Shown here: in pieces, positions 11,021-21,870 of the stretch
Numbering within the stretch: position 1 is the first letter of the stretch
Layout of the letters: the number at the start of each line of letters is the position of its first letter
NCBI GenBank assembly: GCA_014526335.1
Contig: JACTAT010000029.1
Coordinates: 4,172,105-4,236,104, forward strand
Reading direction: 5' to 3'
Length of the DNA stretch: 64,000 bases
Source: Chrysaora quinquecirrha
Lineage: Eukaryota; Cnidaria; Scyphozoa; Semaeostomeae; Pelagiidae
Program-made: the position numbers and the translations under genes
The notes under the pieces: generated by a model
What the model was told of the DNA's origin: nothing
What the model saw: only the letters and a program-made list of their open reading frames with translations
Database searches by the model: none

Positions 11021-11269
11021 GAGATCGTGTTTGGGACAGGCTACTTTTTACTCAAATTACAAACCTTTTACAATACTGCAGATGAATTATGGGATGGTGG
11101 TGATTGTGAAGGATGGGGTGGAACTTGCGATAACATGTTTGAAATATGTGTGAAGCAATATCCTCCTTTGCCTCTTGGTATGGGAAGCTGCTTGTATTAC
11201 AAGAAAGCAACTGAACGGGTTGAGGCACATCAGTTAATTTCCAAACGAGATCGACAGGGATTCCAAGAA
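11021..11269 (+). CDS. MNNL-like exon of the DSL-array gene (3' end uncertain)
   Basis: The frame opens after a good acceptor (TTTCTGTTTTTGCAG) with phase 0. The predicted peptide contains GYFLLKLQTF, then a Cys-rich stretch ending CDNMFEICVKQY, and a further Cys in GSCLYY. This matches the N-terminal MNNL (C2-type) domain of Delta/Jagged ligands, which has an F-L-L beta strand followed by C-D-x-x-F-x-I-C-V-K. The frame stops at 11273. A GTATAA at 11270 would give a phase-0 donor compatible with the next exon at 11910, but it is weak and the peptide would then be shorter than a normal MNNL. A further exon could lie between 11300 and 11900; one candidate starts at 11326. The signal-peptide exon upstream was not found. 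Confidence 0.6.
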
Positions 11270-11909
11270 GTATAAGAATCAACGTTAATAAATACACGGT
11301 AAGAACTGTATGGTTAACTTTGCAGATATTTCCACTTTGGTGGGGTAGAGACTTGTTCTCAAACGAACTGTTTTGGTCTCCATCGTACTTTGATTCACGT
11401 ATCCTAACAATGAACAGCAATGATCACCCTCGCCGTAAAAACTTCAAGCAAAACTCATGTAGTTCAAAGCATTGGCAACTGTTACAGTTTCTTGCAATGT
11501 TTGGATCAAAACTTGTTATTTTTTAATGTTTTGAGGTGCTGTAAATTTTCTCACTCCAAAACACTGCTGATTCTGAATTGCTGTGCAAATATTTTAGAAC
11601 TTTTATCAGCGACAATACCTGGTTCAATGCCTGGTTCAAATGCTCTCACTTTTTCATTAAAAAATATTTTCAGACTTGTTAGGTGAAATTTTGAGGGCGT
11701 TTGAAGAAGGCTTAAGGACATCTTCTTAAGGTTTCCAAAATCGTCTAATCCAGAGGATCGTATGCTTGGCAATCTTACATTTAAAATCCGAAAGAATGGA
11801 CATTTTGGAAACGGCAGAGTTGTTTTTCAATAGATAAAAGAGAGCATAAATGTACCAAAAATAGGCCAAATAATTCTTCTTTATATGCATTAACATCATT
11901 CTTTTCCAG

Positions 11910-14806
11910 GGTGCTGGCTTTTTCATGAGAATCATGGATTATGATTCTGTAAGCTCAAGTGACCACGTTGATGACCATGCATATGGTGAGGCACTAACCC
12001 CCGGTTCAAATGGCAACGCGATTGTGTATTCAAGGAAAATATGGGGTCGCAGGAGCTCGGATAAAAGCTGGTTAACATTCACTGTGACAGTGTCATGTGA
12101 TCAGTATTATTATTCCAGCACGTGTGAGAGATACTGCAAACCCAATGATGATAATAATGGTCATTACACGTGCTCTAGTCATGGATTACATGTTTGCCGT
12201 ACTCATTGGTTTGTCCTGCCTAATTGCTTGGTGTACTGCGCACCGCAAAATGATAATGTAAATGGGCATTATACATGTGATAGTAGAGGAAATCACGTCT
12301 GCCGAACAAACTGGTTCAATCTGCCCAAATGCAACACTTTTTGTGAGCCGAAAGATGATGACGTAAATGGCCATTATGTATGTTCCAATGATGGCTCGCG
12401 TGTTTGTAGATCAGGATGGTACACAGAGCCAACATGTCTGACGTACTGTGTGCCCCAAGATGACGATATCAATGGACATTATACTTGTTCGAGCAACGGC
12501 TCGCGGATTTGTCGTACAGGCTGGCACAATGCTCCTGATTGTCTGACGTATTGTGTGCCACAGGATGATGATGTGAACGGACACTATACATGTGCAAGTA
12601 ACGGTTCTCGGATCTGCCGTCCGGGATGGTTTTTAGAGCCAAACTGTAACAGATTTTGTCAGCCACAAGATAATATTGATGGACGCTACACTTGCGACAA
12701 TAAGGGCTACCGCGTTTGTCGGAAGAATTGGCACGGCCTCCCTAATTGTACGACATTTTGCGAAGAAAAGCCACCACAAATCTCCGGCAATTTGTATCAA
12801 GGAAACTGCACTGAAAACGGGAATGTTACCGTTAATTGTACGGGGAATGATAACTGTACAGCGAATTGTATCGACAACGATAATTGTACTACAAGGGCCA
12901 ATTCTGCTAACAATGGTACATGTCTCGTTACTCGATTTAATATCACTGATAATAAACCACTTAATGATACAACGTGCAAAGTCTTTTGCGAACCGCAAGA
13001 TGATAAATACGGACATTTTGGCTGCAGCAGTAACGGTTCACGTATTTGCCGTCCAAATTGGTTTAATCTTCCAAACTGCACTACTTTCTGTGAAGATAAG
13101 AGCGACATAAGTGGACATCTTAGCTGTACTTCTAATGGCACACAAATTTGTTCCAAATACTGGTACAATTTTCCAAACTGCACCACATTTTGTGAACCGC
13201 ACAACGACTCAATCAATGGACATTATTCTTGTGAAAAGGACGGTTCTCGTTTTTGTCTCGAGAACTGGTACAATTTGCCGAATTGTACATCTTTTTGTAG
13301 GCCTAGAAACGATGCGTCGGGGCATTATACTTGTGCGTCCAATGGCTCACATATTTGCAACAGCAACTGGTATGAAGCACCAAATTGTACCAAATTCTGC
13401 AAACCGCAAAATGATTCAAACGGACATTACACCTGCTCTGGAAACGGATCTCGGATTTGCCGTGAAAACTGGTATAATTTACCGAACTGCACGAAATTCT
13501 GTTTTCCAAGAGATGATAATGAAGGACATTACACGTGTGATTTTAAAGGTAATATTATTTGCAATGATGGATGGTATGGTACCGGCATCAACACTTGCAA
13601 TAAATATTGCGTTCCTTTGAGAAATGATACCTTAGGGTATTATAACTGCAGTGACAACGGTGACAAGATTTGCCTTGAAAATTGGTATGGTTCTGACTGT
13701 CTAAAGTATTGCAAAATAAGCAGCAAAAACGGCAGTCATTTTGCGTGCAATAGCACAGGGGATGTTGTTTGTAAAGAGAATTACTACGGTGATAAATGCA
13801 AAGTTTACTGTGTTCCGCAAGACGATGATGACGGGCACTTTGACTGCGATAACAACACTGGTAATCGAACGTGCTCCTTTGGGTGGACGGGAGTGTTCTG
13901 TAATGTATCTCTGAATTCGATACTTCGAAGTCGTGCATCCCTTGCTAATGCAGGTCGGTCGACAAATATTGCTCCAGTGAGTGTTACTCAAACTATAGCA
14001 AAACAGTTGTCAGATTCGTCGATTAAAAGCAAGTTCAATCCAGCTGCTTCTAGTGAAATTTATATACGTAGCACCATTTTACACGCAACAAACACACTCA
14101 GCACAGCAGCATCTCGGCATATGCTTTCATCATCAGGCATACAAAAACAAGGGCCAAGACAAACAACAGTTACTAGTATCACGTATGCGAGACACTCTGC
14201 CGTATTTAAAAGCTTTTCTCCCACTGACAAGACGACTTCAAAGCTACAACAATCAACGCTTAGAAGTTCTATTATGATAAACGCACAGTCTAGACCCTTG
14301 TATTCTTCATTCACGCAATCAAATCTTCCCAAAAAGACTAGAAGGATATATGAAACAGAAAGTAATATAAGAGCCTCAAAATCGTCAATGTTACCAGATT
14401 TCGGGAAGGCTTCATCCGTGATTAGCTCTGGTGCTTGCAAAACGTGCTCGGTGCATCATAGTCATCATTCTAGGCTAGAATCTAAGAGCATACCTGTATT
14501 CAAAACCTCTAGTCTGCAAAGCATCACTCCGGTCTCCAGTGCCTTAGATTTCAAGTCTTCAAAATCTAGTGACAACAAAGTACTCATTACAAGTTCAAGC
14601 CGTAATGCTAGTAAAGGGAACACTGTAACTATTGTGAAAATTTTGTCTACGCCGACAAAAGACCCTTCTGAGAAAACGAAAGATGAAAAATCAGATGTTA
14701 TGGACTGGTTAATTAATACAAATGAAGGCAAAACTGTCCTGTCTGGATCTGTGATTGCTTTGCTGTTGATTATTTTACTGATTGGTGCAATCTACTCGTA
14801 CCTAAG
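11910..14806 (+). CDS. Main exon: tandem DSL-module array, Ser/Thr stalk and transmembrane helix
   Basis: The exon runs from an acceptor (TTCTTTTCCAG, then GGTGCTGGC) to a strong donor (CTAAG|GTAAGT). Residues are counted from 11910. Residues 1-62 resemble the end of MNNL (FFMRIMDYDS) and its link to DSL. From residue 63 (VSCDQYYY) to about 664 there are about 15 regular modules of 33-36 residues: C-x3-C-x8-10-GHYTC-x7-C-x3-W-x4 and the next C. An irregular Asn/Cys-rich stretch (about 284-356) interrupts after the sixth. NGS and NCT sequons occur in most modules, so heavy N-glycosylation is likely. A Ser/Thr-rich stalk follows to about 930, then a single hydrophobic helix at about 945-963 (IALLLIILLIGAI). 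A type I surface protein related to Notch ligands is the best reading. Canonical ligands have one DSL followed by EGF repeats, and no ordinary EGF repeats are seen here. Confidence 0.88.
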
Positions 14807-15576
14807 GTAAGTGCACACTCATTTTGTTGTTCTAAGGCTAAAGAAATGCTTCAGACATTCACAATCTCTGAACTAGTTGTATAATTATGAAACAAGTTGG
14901 GTTCCAGGTGTAGATCTGTACAGATTAATTAATGAAAGGACAATACGAAAATATAAACCCTACCCTTTTCCCTCAATCGCTGTTTGGGGTCTCAGCTCTC
15001 CTGTGACCCCTCCCCCCCCCAGCTCTACACCCTTTCTCTGTCTCTCGAGTATTATATTTTCCCTGTTTATTACTGCACTACCAGTGGAAGGCGCAATCTT
15101 CAGGTCCCCTTTATTTTCAGTAAGGTGTAGTGAAGCTTCTCTCTATAATTCGACGTGAAATCTTTGGAAGAACTTTTACGCAAAAAGGTCAACAACTCAA
15201 CTGATTTCGTAGTGCTAAATGGTCGCCAGTGGAGAAATCTATCTTAATCAAGCTTGCCCAATGCATTATGAAAAACAAAACCTCTTATGATATTTTTATT
15301 ATACCGTTTTGATCTTTGTACTTTTGCTTCCATTTTGTTAATCTACATTTGCTAACCTTACAAGTGTGGAAGCCTTAACCAGCCATTCCCAGGTGGAAAC
15401 AAATATGCCGGTGGTCTTTCGAAAGCAGTGCAACCGGCATTCGAGATCCACTCCTAGCTTAGCCTGTGCTGTGTTGCAGACCTTACGTTAACCTTAAACT
15501 GTCAGGTCTGCAATGCACTGAGACACAGTTACTTATTTTTATAAGTAACCTAACTATCCGACATGTTCCATTTTAG
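14807..15576 (+). other. Intron of the DSL-array gene
   Basis: GTAAGT to TTTTAG, 770 bp. It contains a small inverted repeat, GCAGACCT (15476-15483) and AGGTCTGC (15504-15511), and a C-run near 15010. No other gene was seen. Confidence 0.7.
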
Positions 15577-15654
15577 GCCAGTAAAGCCACCTAAAAGTAA
15601 AGTCATCCCATTTTCTAACTTGGAAACAGCTGGCAAAAGGGACAGCAACATATC
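15577..15654 (+). CDS. Short cytoplasmic-tail exon of the DSL-array gene
   Basis: A 78-nt exon lies between an acceptor (CCATTTTAG) and a strong donor (ATATC|GTAAGT). The previous exon ends with two bases of a codon, this one begins with the third, and it again ends with two bases, so phase 2 is kept at both junctions. It encodes a basic juxtamembrane segment starting PVKPPKSKVIPFSNLE. A proline- and lysine-rich stretch just inside the membrane fits a stop-transfer sequence. The exact phase match and consensus sites make this convincing despite its length. Confidence 0.75.
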
Positions 15655-16274
15655 GTAAGTTTTTCTCTTCTTTTTATTGCTTATACTCTTACGATGGATG
15701 AAATTTCATGCAAGAGCTATCTACAATTCATCCCTGCCTTCCTGTCTTTCCTCTACATTACTAAATAGAAAATATGTTTTGCATGTTATGCATTATTTGA
15801 TGCAAGGAGTTATAATAGTCAAATGATAAAGCCCATTGGTAATGCAGCAATCAGAGCTGCTAAAAGTTATTGACCTTCCTCCAAACCTGAAATTTTTGTA
15901 ACCAACCTTCCTCATTTTAATATGATATAAAATTGCCAAAAAACAGCCAGACAGACTCCTGCAATCAGAAGCTTTAATATTAATATCAGCTACAATCTTA
16001 AGAGGGTGATTCATAAATTGATTCCAACTTTCTAAGCTGAAGGATATCCCAGCACTGTAGGGACCTACAAAGGGCTGACAAGATCGATTTTTTTTCTTTT
16101 ATTATAATGACCAAGCAAGCCTGATATTTCTACGTTGATTAATTTTGAAATGCAATGCAGCCTAAACCAACTGCATGCAGTTTGAATGACTTTAAATAAT
16201 TCAAGGTATTTTGCTATATATTGTCCGCACTTAAATTAGCTGTAGCGAAAATATAAAAAGTCGTTTTACTAAAC

Positions 16275-16705
16275 AGTTGCATAAATTGCGGAAAAGGTGG
16301 AAACATTTTTGGGCATACCCAAACACGTTTTTCGTCTGACACTTCTCAGAGTATAAACGTCAGGAACAGACCAAAACAATTAACTAAGGTTCAGCTCACA
16401 GGATACAGCGGGATGACCAATCAAATAGAGATTCAAAGTGAGAAAACGGACTGTTTTGGTCTCAACAAACAAAAAACGGTTACCCAATTGGTCATCCTGA
16501 GAGCTGATCAGTGTTCACGGTTACACAATACCAACCCACCTTCACTCTTCTGATTCGTTCATTTCGATCCCCATCTGGGTATAAATTTCGCCTGAGTCAA
16601 TTGTTTTGGTCTGTTCCTGCCTTTTACTCTGAAGAGCATCGTGTCAGACGAGAAAGGCTTTTAATCTGTCCACAGATATTTCCGCTTTTTCAAGCAATTT
16701 TGAAA
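16275..16705. repeat. Inverted-repeat (foldback-like) element
   Basis: TCGTCTGACACTTCTCAGAG with AGGAACAGACCAAAACAATT (about 16,330-16,385) recurs inverted at about 16,596-16,652, where CAATTGTTTTGGTCTGTTCC and GTGTCAGACGA are found. The arms are about 55 bp with mismatches, and weaker similarity extends outward. The spacer is about 210 bp. The ends and target duplication were not resolved. Confidence 0.65.
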
Positions 16706-17007
16706 TTTTGCACTGCTCAAAAACAAGTGGATAAATGTTGGGTGAAATGCTGTGAGTCGTTTCACAGGGCTCAAGTCTCTGTATTCGATGTAGAGTTAAT
16801 CTGTGTTTCGTGAAATTAATACTCACAAGGATCCACCTCAGGAAGTGGGCGTTTAGTGCATTAGCCCTTCAACTGCCTGAACTAAAATTACACCTTTAAG
16901 GTCGGTGATTGAAACGGGAAAACACAGTTTCCCGCCAATGCACCTGTCACCGCGGAGAAAGAGCCGTGGGAAAAGGGAAGAAAAGAAGCAGAGAGTAGAA
17001 GGGCACA

Positions 17008-17842
17008 ATGTCAAGATATTTTAAATTTCAGTATACCATATGAAAGAGCGTCGAAAATTGAGCAAAATATTATAAGGCATGACTTGCATTTGAGCTACGG
17101 ATTCAAAGTTATGCACAGTTAAAAATGTGCTCCTCCGCAGAGGCTCAATTTTTTGGAGCTTTCAAAATTTATTCTGTCATCTGTCTGAAGCAAAACTACT
17201 GTCTTGTACACTTTGTTGAGGTATCACGGATGTGCAAGAGGTACAAATCTGTCAGAAAAACTTAGATTCATAGTTATAATTGTCAATCAGATGTTCTTCT
17301 TACCTACTGAACAAGGCGAAAACTTGCGAATTTGAGTTCATGTGCTTTTTCGATGATAGTTAGGTCATGCAATGTACGCCTGTCCAATTTCAACGTGTTA
17401 CCATAACTATTCCTATTTAAGGTACATAAATGGCACAAATTTGTATGAGTAACTCAGATTCGTCGTCATGAGAAGTCAATCTGTTCTTATCCTTCAAGCA
17501 AGCCGAAACTTTGCAACTATGTGCTGCTCTTATGATTCTTTAAGCGCTATACGCCTTTCTAAATTCAACTTAAAAACATAATTATTACCCAATCGGATTT
17601 ACAAGGGATACGAAAATGTCAGAAGAACTCAGATTCAAGTGATAGGTGAATCAAACGTTTATTTCATCCAAGGGTAATCTATTTTCAAGGATAAAAACAA
17701 CTCAATACGAAGCAATAGGCATGAAATCTGGTCCTAAAAAGCCTGTTTCTATTGTGAAAGAGAGTTGCAGTTATTTCATATACTGTTCGTCAAGTTGTAG
17801 CTGAGGAGAAACCTTCCAGGACTAATTATAGTCCGCCATTAC
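17008..17842 (+). repeat. Anonymous dispersed repeat, copy 1 (5' truncated)
   Basis: Begins TCAAGATATTTTAAATTTCA and ends ACTAATTATAGTCCGCCATT. The same unit follows in tandem at 17843-18614. It includes GTGCTCCTCCGCAGAGGCTC, a GC-rich landmark shared by all three copies. It lacks about 160 bp of the head seen in copy 2. No coding frame is shared between copies. Confidence 0.75.
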
Positions 17843-18614
17843 TTTAGACAGGGAAATTACTGTAACCATCTAGCAAACTGGGTAACCGAAAATTTTATTG
17901 TTGCTATTAATTAACTACACTATTGCGGATATTTTGGCACTTGGGACATTTTTGGTAATGGCCGGATGTCACGTGATCGATGACGTATGTAGTTGCCGGT
18001 CAGTAAAAAGTCAAAGTCAAGATATTTCAAATTTCAGTATACCATATGAAAGAGCGTCAAAAATGCAGCAAAATATTATAAGACATGACTTGCATTTGAG
18101 CTACGGATGCAAAGTTATGCACAGTTTAAAATGTGCTCCTCCGCAGAGGCTCAAATTTTTTGAGCTTTCAAAATTGATTCTGTCATCGGTCTAAAGCAAA
18201 ACTACTGTCTTTTACGTTTTGTTGAGGTATCACGGATGTGTAAAAAGTGCGAAACTATCAGAAAAACTTAGATTCATAGTTATAATTGTAATTATAATTA
18301 TAACTGAACAAAGCGAAAAACTTGCGACTTTGAATTCATATGCTTTTCCGATGATACTTAGGTAATGCAGTGTACACCTGTCCAATTTCAACGTTTTACC
18401 ATAACTATTCCTATTTAAGGTACATAAGGTACAGAAACTTAGATTCGTAGTCATTAGAAGTCAATCAGTTCTTATCCCTCAAGCAAGCCGAAACTTTGCA
18501 ACTATGTGTTGCTCTTATGATTCTTTAAGCGCTATACGCCTTAAATTCAACGTACTGTTCGTCAAGTTGTAGCTGAGGAGAAACCTTCCAGGACTAATTA
18601 TAGTCCGCCATTAC
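17843..18614 (+). repeat. Anonymous dispersed repeat, copy 2
   Basis: Head-to-tail with copy 1. It starts near GACAGGGAAATTACTGTAAC and contains ATGTCACGTGATCGATGACG and the CTCCTCCGCAGAGG landmark. It ends with the same CTAATTATAGTCCGCC tail as copy 1 but lacks an internal segment of about 200 bp present in copy 1. Confidence 0.75.
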
Positions 18615-20078
18615 GTAAGAATTTCGTCATTTCTTGAAGCGTATACAGCGGAGCCCTTGCCGATATCGGCTGGTTTACATTTGGGCACAGTGTGCCGTTG
18701 GTCTTAACTTCCGACGCTTGGAAGAGCGCTTAAAGCTGACTCAATTGCGCATCGTCAGATCTTGGCACTACGTCCGTGCTTTCGAAAATGCTGAAAGAGA
18801 AAGCAGGTTTATTTCAAAGCAACAGAATATGAGGTACGAGTTTCGGCTGATAATTCAGCGCAATTTTTAAATCTCCCAAATCTGTCTCCCAGAAAGATGA
18901 ACATAATTTGAAGCTGGCAAAAAGAATGGAAAATGTATTCACAGAGTATGATGACAAACCAATTCATAGCGAAGAAAAGAGACAAGGGCCGATTAACGTG
19001 ATTGCTTTTTGTTCCCAGTGAAAATGGTTTAATTCCGCGAGAAACCGTATACCATCATCGAAAGAAACAACGCTTACGAAGGGAACCGGTAAAGAATGTG
19101 TTAGAGTTCATAACAACAACCTCGGAAAAGCTGGAGATCAAGTCAATTAATACTGTAAGCAGCGCTAAATTTGCTAAACTTAGAAATGGACTTTGAATTT
19201 TTTGACCGTGAAGATAAAAAGTTGTTCGTTAAGTAAGACTTGGGGATTGCTGTTCGCCTATTTAATATACCTAATCTGATTGAAAAAATACACAATAATT
19301 CTCCAAAATGGAACGCTAACGTTGAAACTGGCTGCTATCTGCTCCACGATTCAGCCTGCTACGCTTGGTGCTCAGGTTCGGGTATGTGGTTTTCTGTAAA
19401 AGCTTTATTAGGACGAATTGCTTTCATATATGTAATTATTGTACGGGAACGTCAACCTGTTTTCCGACTATGCTGTTCGATAGTCACCCAGTCTCTATTA
19501 TCAGGATCTACAGAGCTCCATTGCCTTCATCAGATTAAATAGTTCAAGCATACACAACATTAGTTACCATGTTAGGGAAGTGCGAAACGGTCTATATTCA
19601 ATTTCAAGAAGCCGATGTTGCATTTGGTATGGAATGTAAATGGCAAACGTGAAAGTAGAACAACAAGAAGAGAGATGCAACCAAATAAATAAGCAGATGA
19701 TGTCAATGGCGCTTCTAATGAAACAGCGAAAGAACATTATCATGAACCGCAGGGCATCTTTTAAGGAATTATGACTAGTGGGCCAATACAACAGGAGAGC
19801 TCGATTCCTTAAAAAAAAAGTAAGGTCTGCAATCAAGACTATATCAAGAAATGAATGGCTGGTATCTCCAGTGGCCTGCAAACACCTTTTCCGACCATGA
19901 AGCAAACATGTAATGAGAAACATGTGCCAAAGGTGCACTTCCCAAGGAGGGTACAGGGACATACTCCCTTGGAAAATTTTGGAATTTTATGTGTCTAGAG
20001 TCGCCCTGGTTGGGTTTCCGTGACTGAAATATGCTTTAGTATATCTAACTACAAAATGATTCTATTTCACTAACTTAG

Positions 20079-20167
20079 AAAGGGCCCAAGCTAGTGGGCC
20101 AAAAGCCACAAATTTTGCTCTTTTTACTGGGCCAGGAAAAGGGCCCACCGGGCCAATGGCCCAGTAG
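20079..20167. repeat. GGGCC-rich cluster
   Basis: About seven GGGCC words, mostly as TGGGCCA or GGGCCC, occur within 90 bp of otherwise AT-rich intron. Several are palindromic. Function unknown. Confidence 0.5.
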
Positions 20168-20534
20168 CTACAATGTTCAAAGATGCCCTGCATGAACGCA
20201 ACTTAGTGAGTGATACCAGTGCGTTTTCTAACAATTCACTCTCATATTCTGCTATTCTTCTTTGCAAAAGATCTCGCAATGGAGCTGCAGTGGAGACTTG
20301 CACAACTAGCTATTTTATACCACGCTTTACCGCACTTGATAAAATTCAGGGTTGAGCTACAAGTTCTAGACGCATGATGTACAGTATGTTGACCTTGAAA
20401 ATACTGGTAAAGAATTATGGTCGCAAGAAAAAGTACGTAAAGAATCATACAGTACAAACGATAGACGCAGAGTAGCTACATAAAGTGTCTAAACCCTCTA
20501 AAAGCAACACATAAACGCAAAGTCGAACGCGATC

Positions 20535-21142
20535 TCCCAATGTTTCGGCTTCTCAAGGGGTAAGAACTTTTGATTATTGTAAGTCGTTGAAATAGGACAG
20601 GTGTACATTGCATTACCTAAGTATCATCGGAAAAGCATATGAATTCAAAGTCGCAAGTTTTTCGCCTTGTTCAGTAGGTAAGAAGAACGTCTGATTGACA
20701 ATTATAACTATGAATCTTAGTTTTTCTGATAGTTTCGCACTTTTTACACATCCGTGATACCACAACAAAATGTAAAAGACAGTAGTTTTGCTTCAGACCG
20801 ATAACAGAATCAATTTTGAAAGCTCAAAAAATTTGAGCCTCTGCGGAGGAGCACATTTTTAACTGTGCATAACTTTGTATCCGTAGCTCAACTGCAAGCC
20901 ATGTCTTATAATATTTTGCTGCATTTTAGACGCTCTTTCATATGATATACTGAAATTTGAAATATCTTGACTTTGATTTTTCACTGACCGGCAACTACAT
21001 ACGTCATCGATCACGTGACATCCGGCAATTACCAAAAATGTCCCAAGTGCCAAAATATCCGGAATAGTGTAGTTAAGTAATAGCAACAATAAAATTTTCG
21101 GTTACCCAGTTTGCTAGATGGTTACAGGAATTTCCTGTCTAT
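20535..21142 (-). repeat. Anonymous dispersed repeat, copy 3 (inverted)
   Basis: Reverse complement of copies 1 and 2. It contains GAGCCTCTGCGGAGGAGCAC and ends near TTCCTGTCTATG, matching the head of copy 2. Copies 2 and 3 form a large inverted repeat with a spacer of about 1.9 kb. It stops before the tail motif, so it is 3' truncated. Confidence 0.75.
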
Positions 21143-21331
21143 GAAATTATGATGGATTGAATGGGAAAATACCCAGACTAATACCATATTCCATAGGGAA
21201 AGAGCCCAAACAGATACTGTATCGAATTCCCTATCATGACATAAGCAATAACAAAAGTCTTCTGGTGGCATTAACCCCGGTTAAACCCGTTCTCTAACCG
21301 GCATTTAAAAAAATGTGTATATCTTTTTTAG

Positions 21332-21608
21332 TTTGAACAAAGAAACTCGCTTTCATAGCAATAAGCTCTATGATTTACATATCGAAAAAGCGACGATGCG
21401 TGGTGGAAGTCCATGGAGTTTTGATAACCAAGGCTCAGATGATGAAGACATTATTGCACCAAGCACTCCGAGTGTCACGTATGATAGACTTGTAAAAAGA
21501 ACAGACATGGCGCAAAGAAAAGTGACCATAATCCCAGTCAAGGGGAATTCGATAACTGCTTATGAAAACCCATCACGTAGGTTACTGTTTGAGGAATCTT
21601 GTATATAA
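21332..21608 (+). CDS. Terminal tail exon of the DSL-array gene
   Basis: An acceptor (TATCTTTTTTAG) precedes an open frame that continues the previous exon in phase and ends at TAA (21606-21608). It encodes about 91 residues of polar cytoplasmic tail, with an acidic patch (GSDDEDI), a basic patch (YDRLVKRTDMAQRK) and the C-terminus FEESCI. The last residues S-C-I fit a class I PDZ-binding motif (S/T-x-hydrophobic). Delta and Jagged ligands often end in PDZ ligands, so the feature agrees with the family. The 5.7-kb intron before it is filled with repeats. No clear poly(A) signal was seen close to the stop. Confidence 0.65.
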
Positions 21609-21683
21609 TATTAGTTTGCTTGCTCTTTTGTAATTTTGTCACTAGAATTTTTAAGGTGATTAACCATGAGAGGGATGACAGGG

Positions 21684-21870
21684 TAATGGTACAATTGTAC
21701 CATAGGGGTGGTACCTGGTACAAAATTCTGAAAAAGGAGTGGAACCTGGTACCAAAAGGTCTAAAAAAGAGTGGAGCCTGGTACCTTTATGAATTCATGT
21801 ATGTTATCCTTACCTGTGATTTGGGTGGAACTTGGTATCAAACCTTGCGGTACCGGTACCAAAGACCCCC
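21684..21870 (+). repeat. Short minisatellite with GGTACC palindromes
   Basis: About three units of roughly 33 bp share GTGGNNCCTGGTACC. The block opens with a perfect 18-bp palindrome, ATGGTACAATTGTACCAT (21686-21703), and ends with GGTACCGGTACC. It lies just after the stop codon of the DSL-array gene, possibly in its 3' UTR. Confidence 0.6.

Larger units (their letters stand above)
15655..21331 (+). other. Long repeat-filled intron of the DSL-array gene
   Basis: GTAAGT to TTTTTTAG, about 5.7 kb. It holds an inverted-repeat element (16.3-16.7 kb) and three copies of an anonymous dispersed repeat, two direct and one inverted. The middle (18.62-20.53 kb) has small frames without recognisable domains. 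No nested gene was recognised. Confidence 0.65.

Noticed and set aside
12676..13620. Alternative frames of 120-170 codons inside the DSL exon on both strands
   Set aside because: Shadows of the repeated DSL coding frame, whose cysteine and tryptophan pattern is clearly the selected one.
19564..19962. 132-codon minus-strand frame in the last intron
   Set aside because: No recognisable domain, and it lies between repeat copies; treated as chance.
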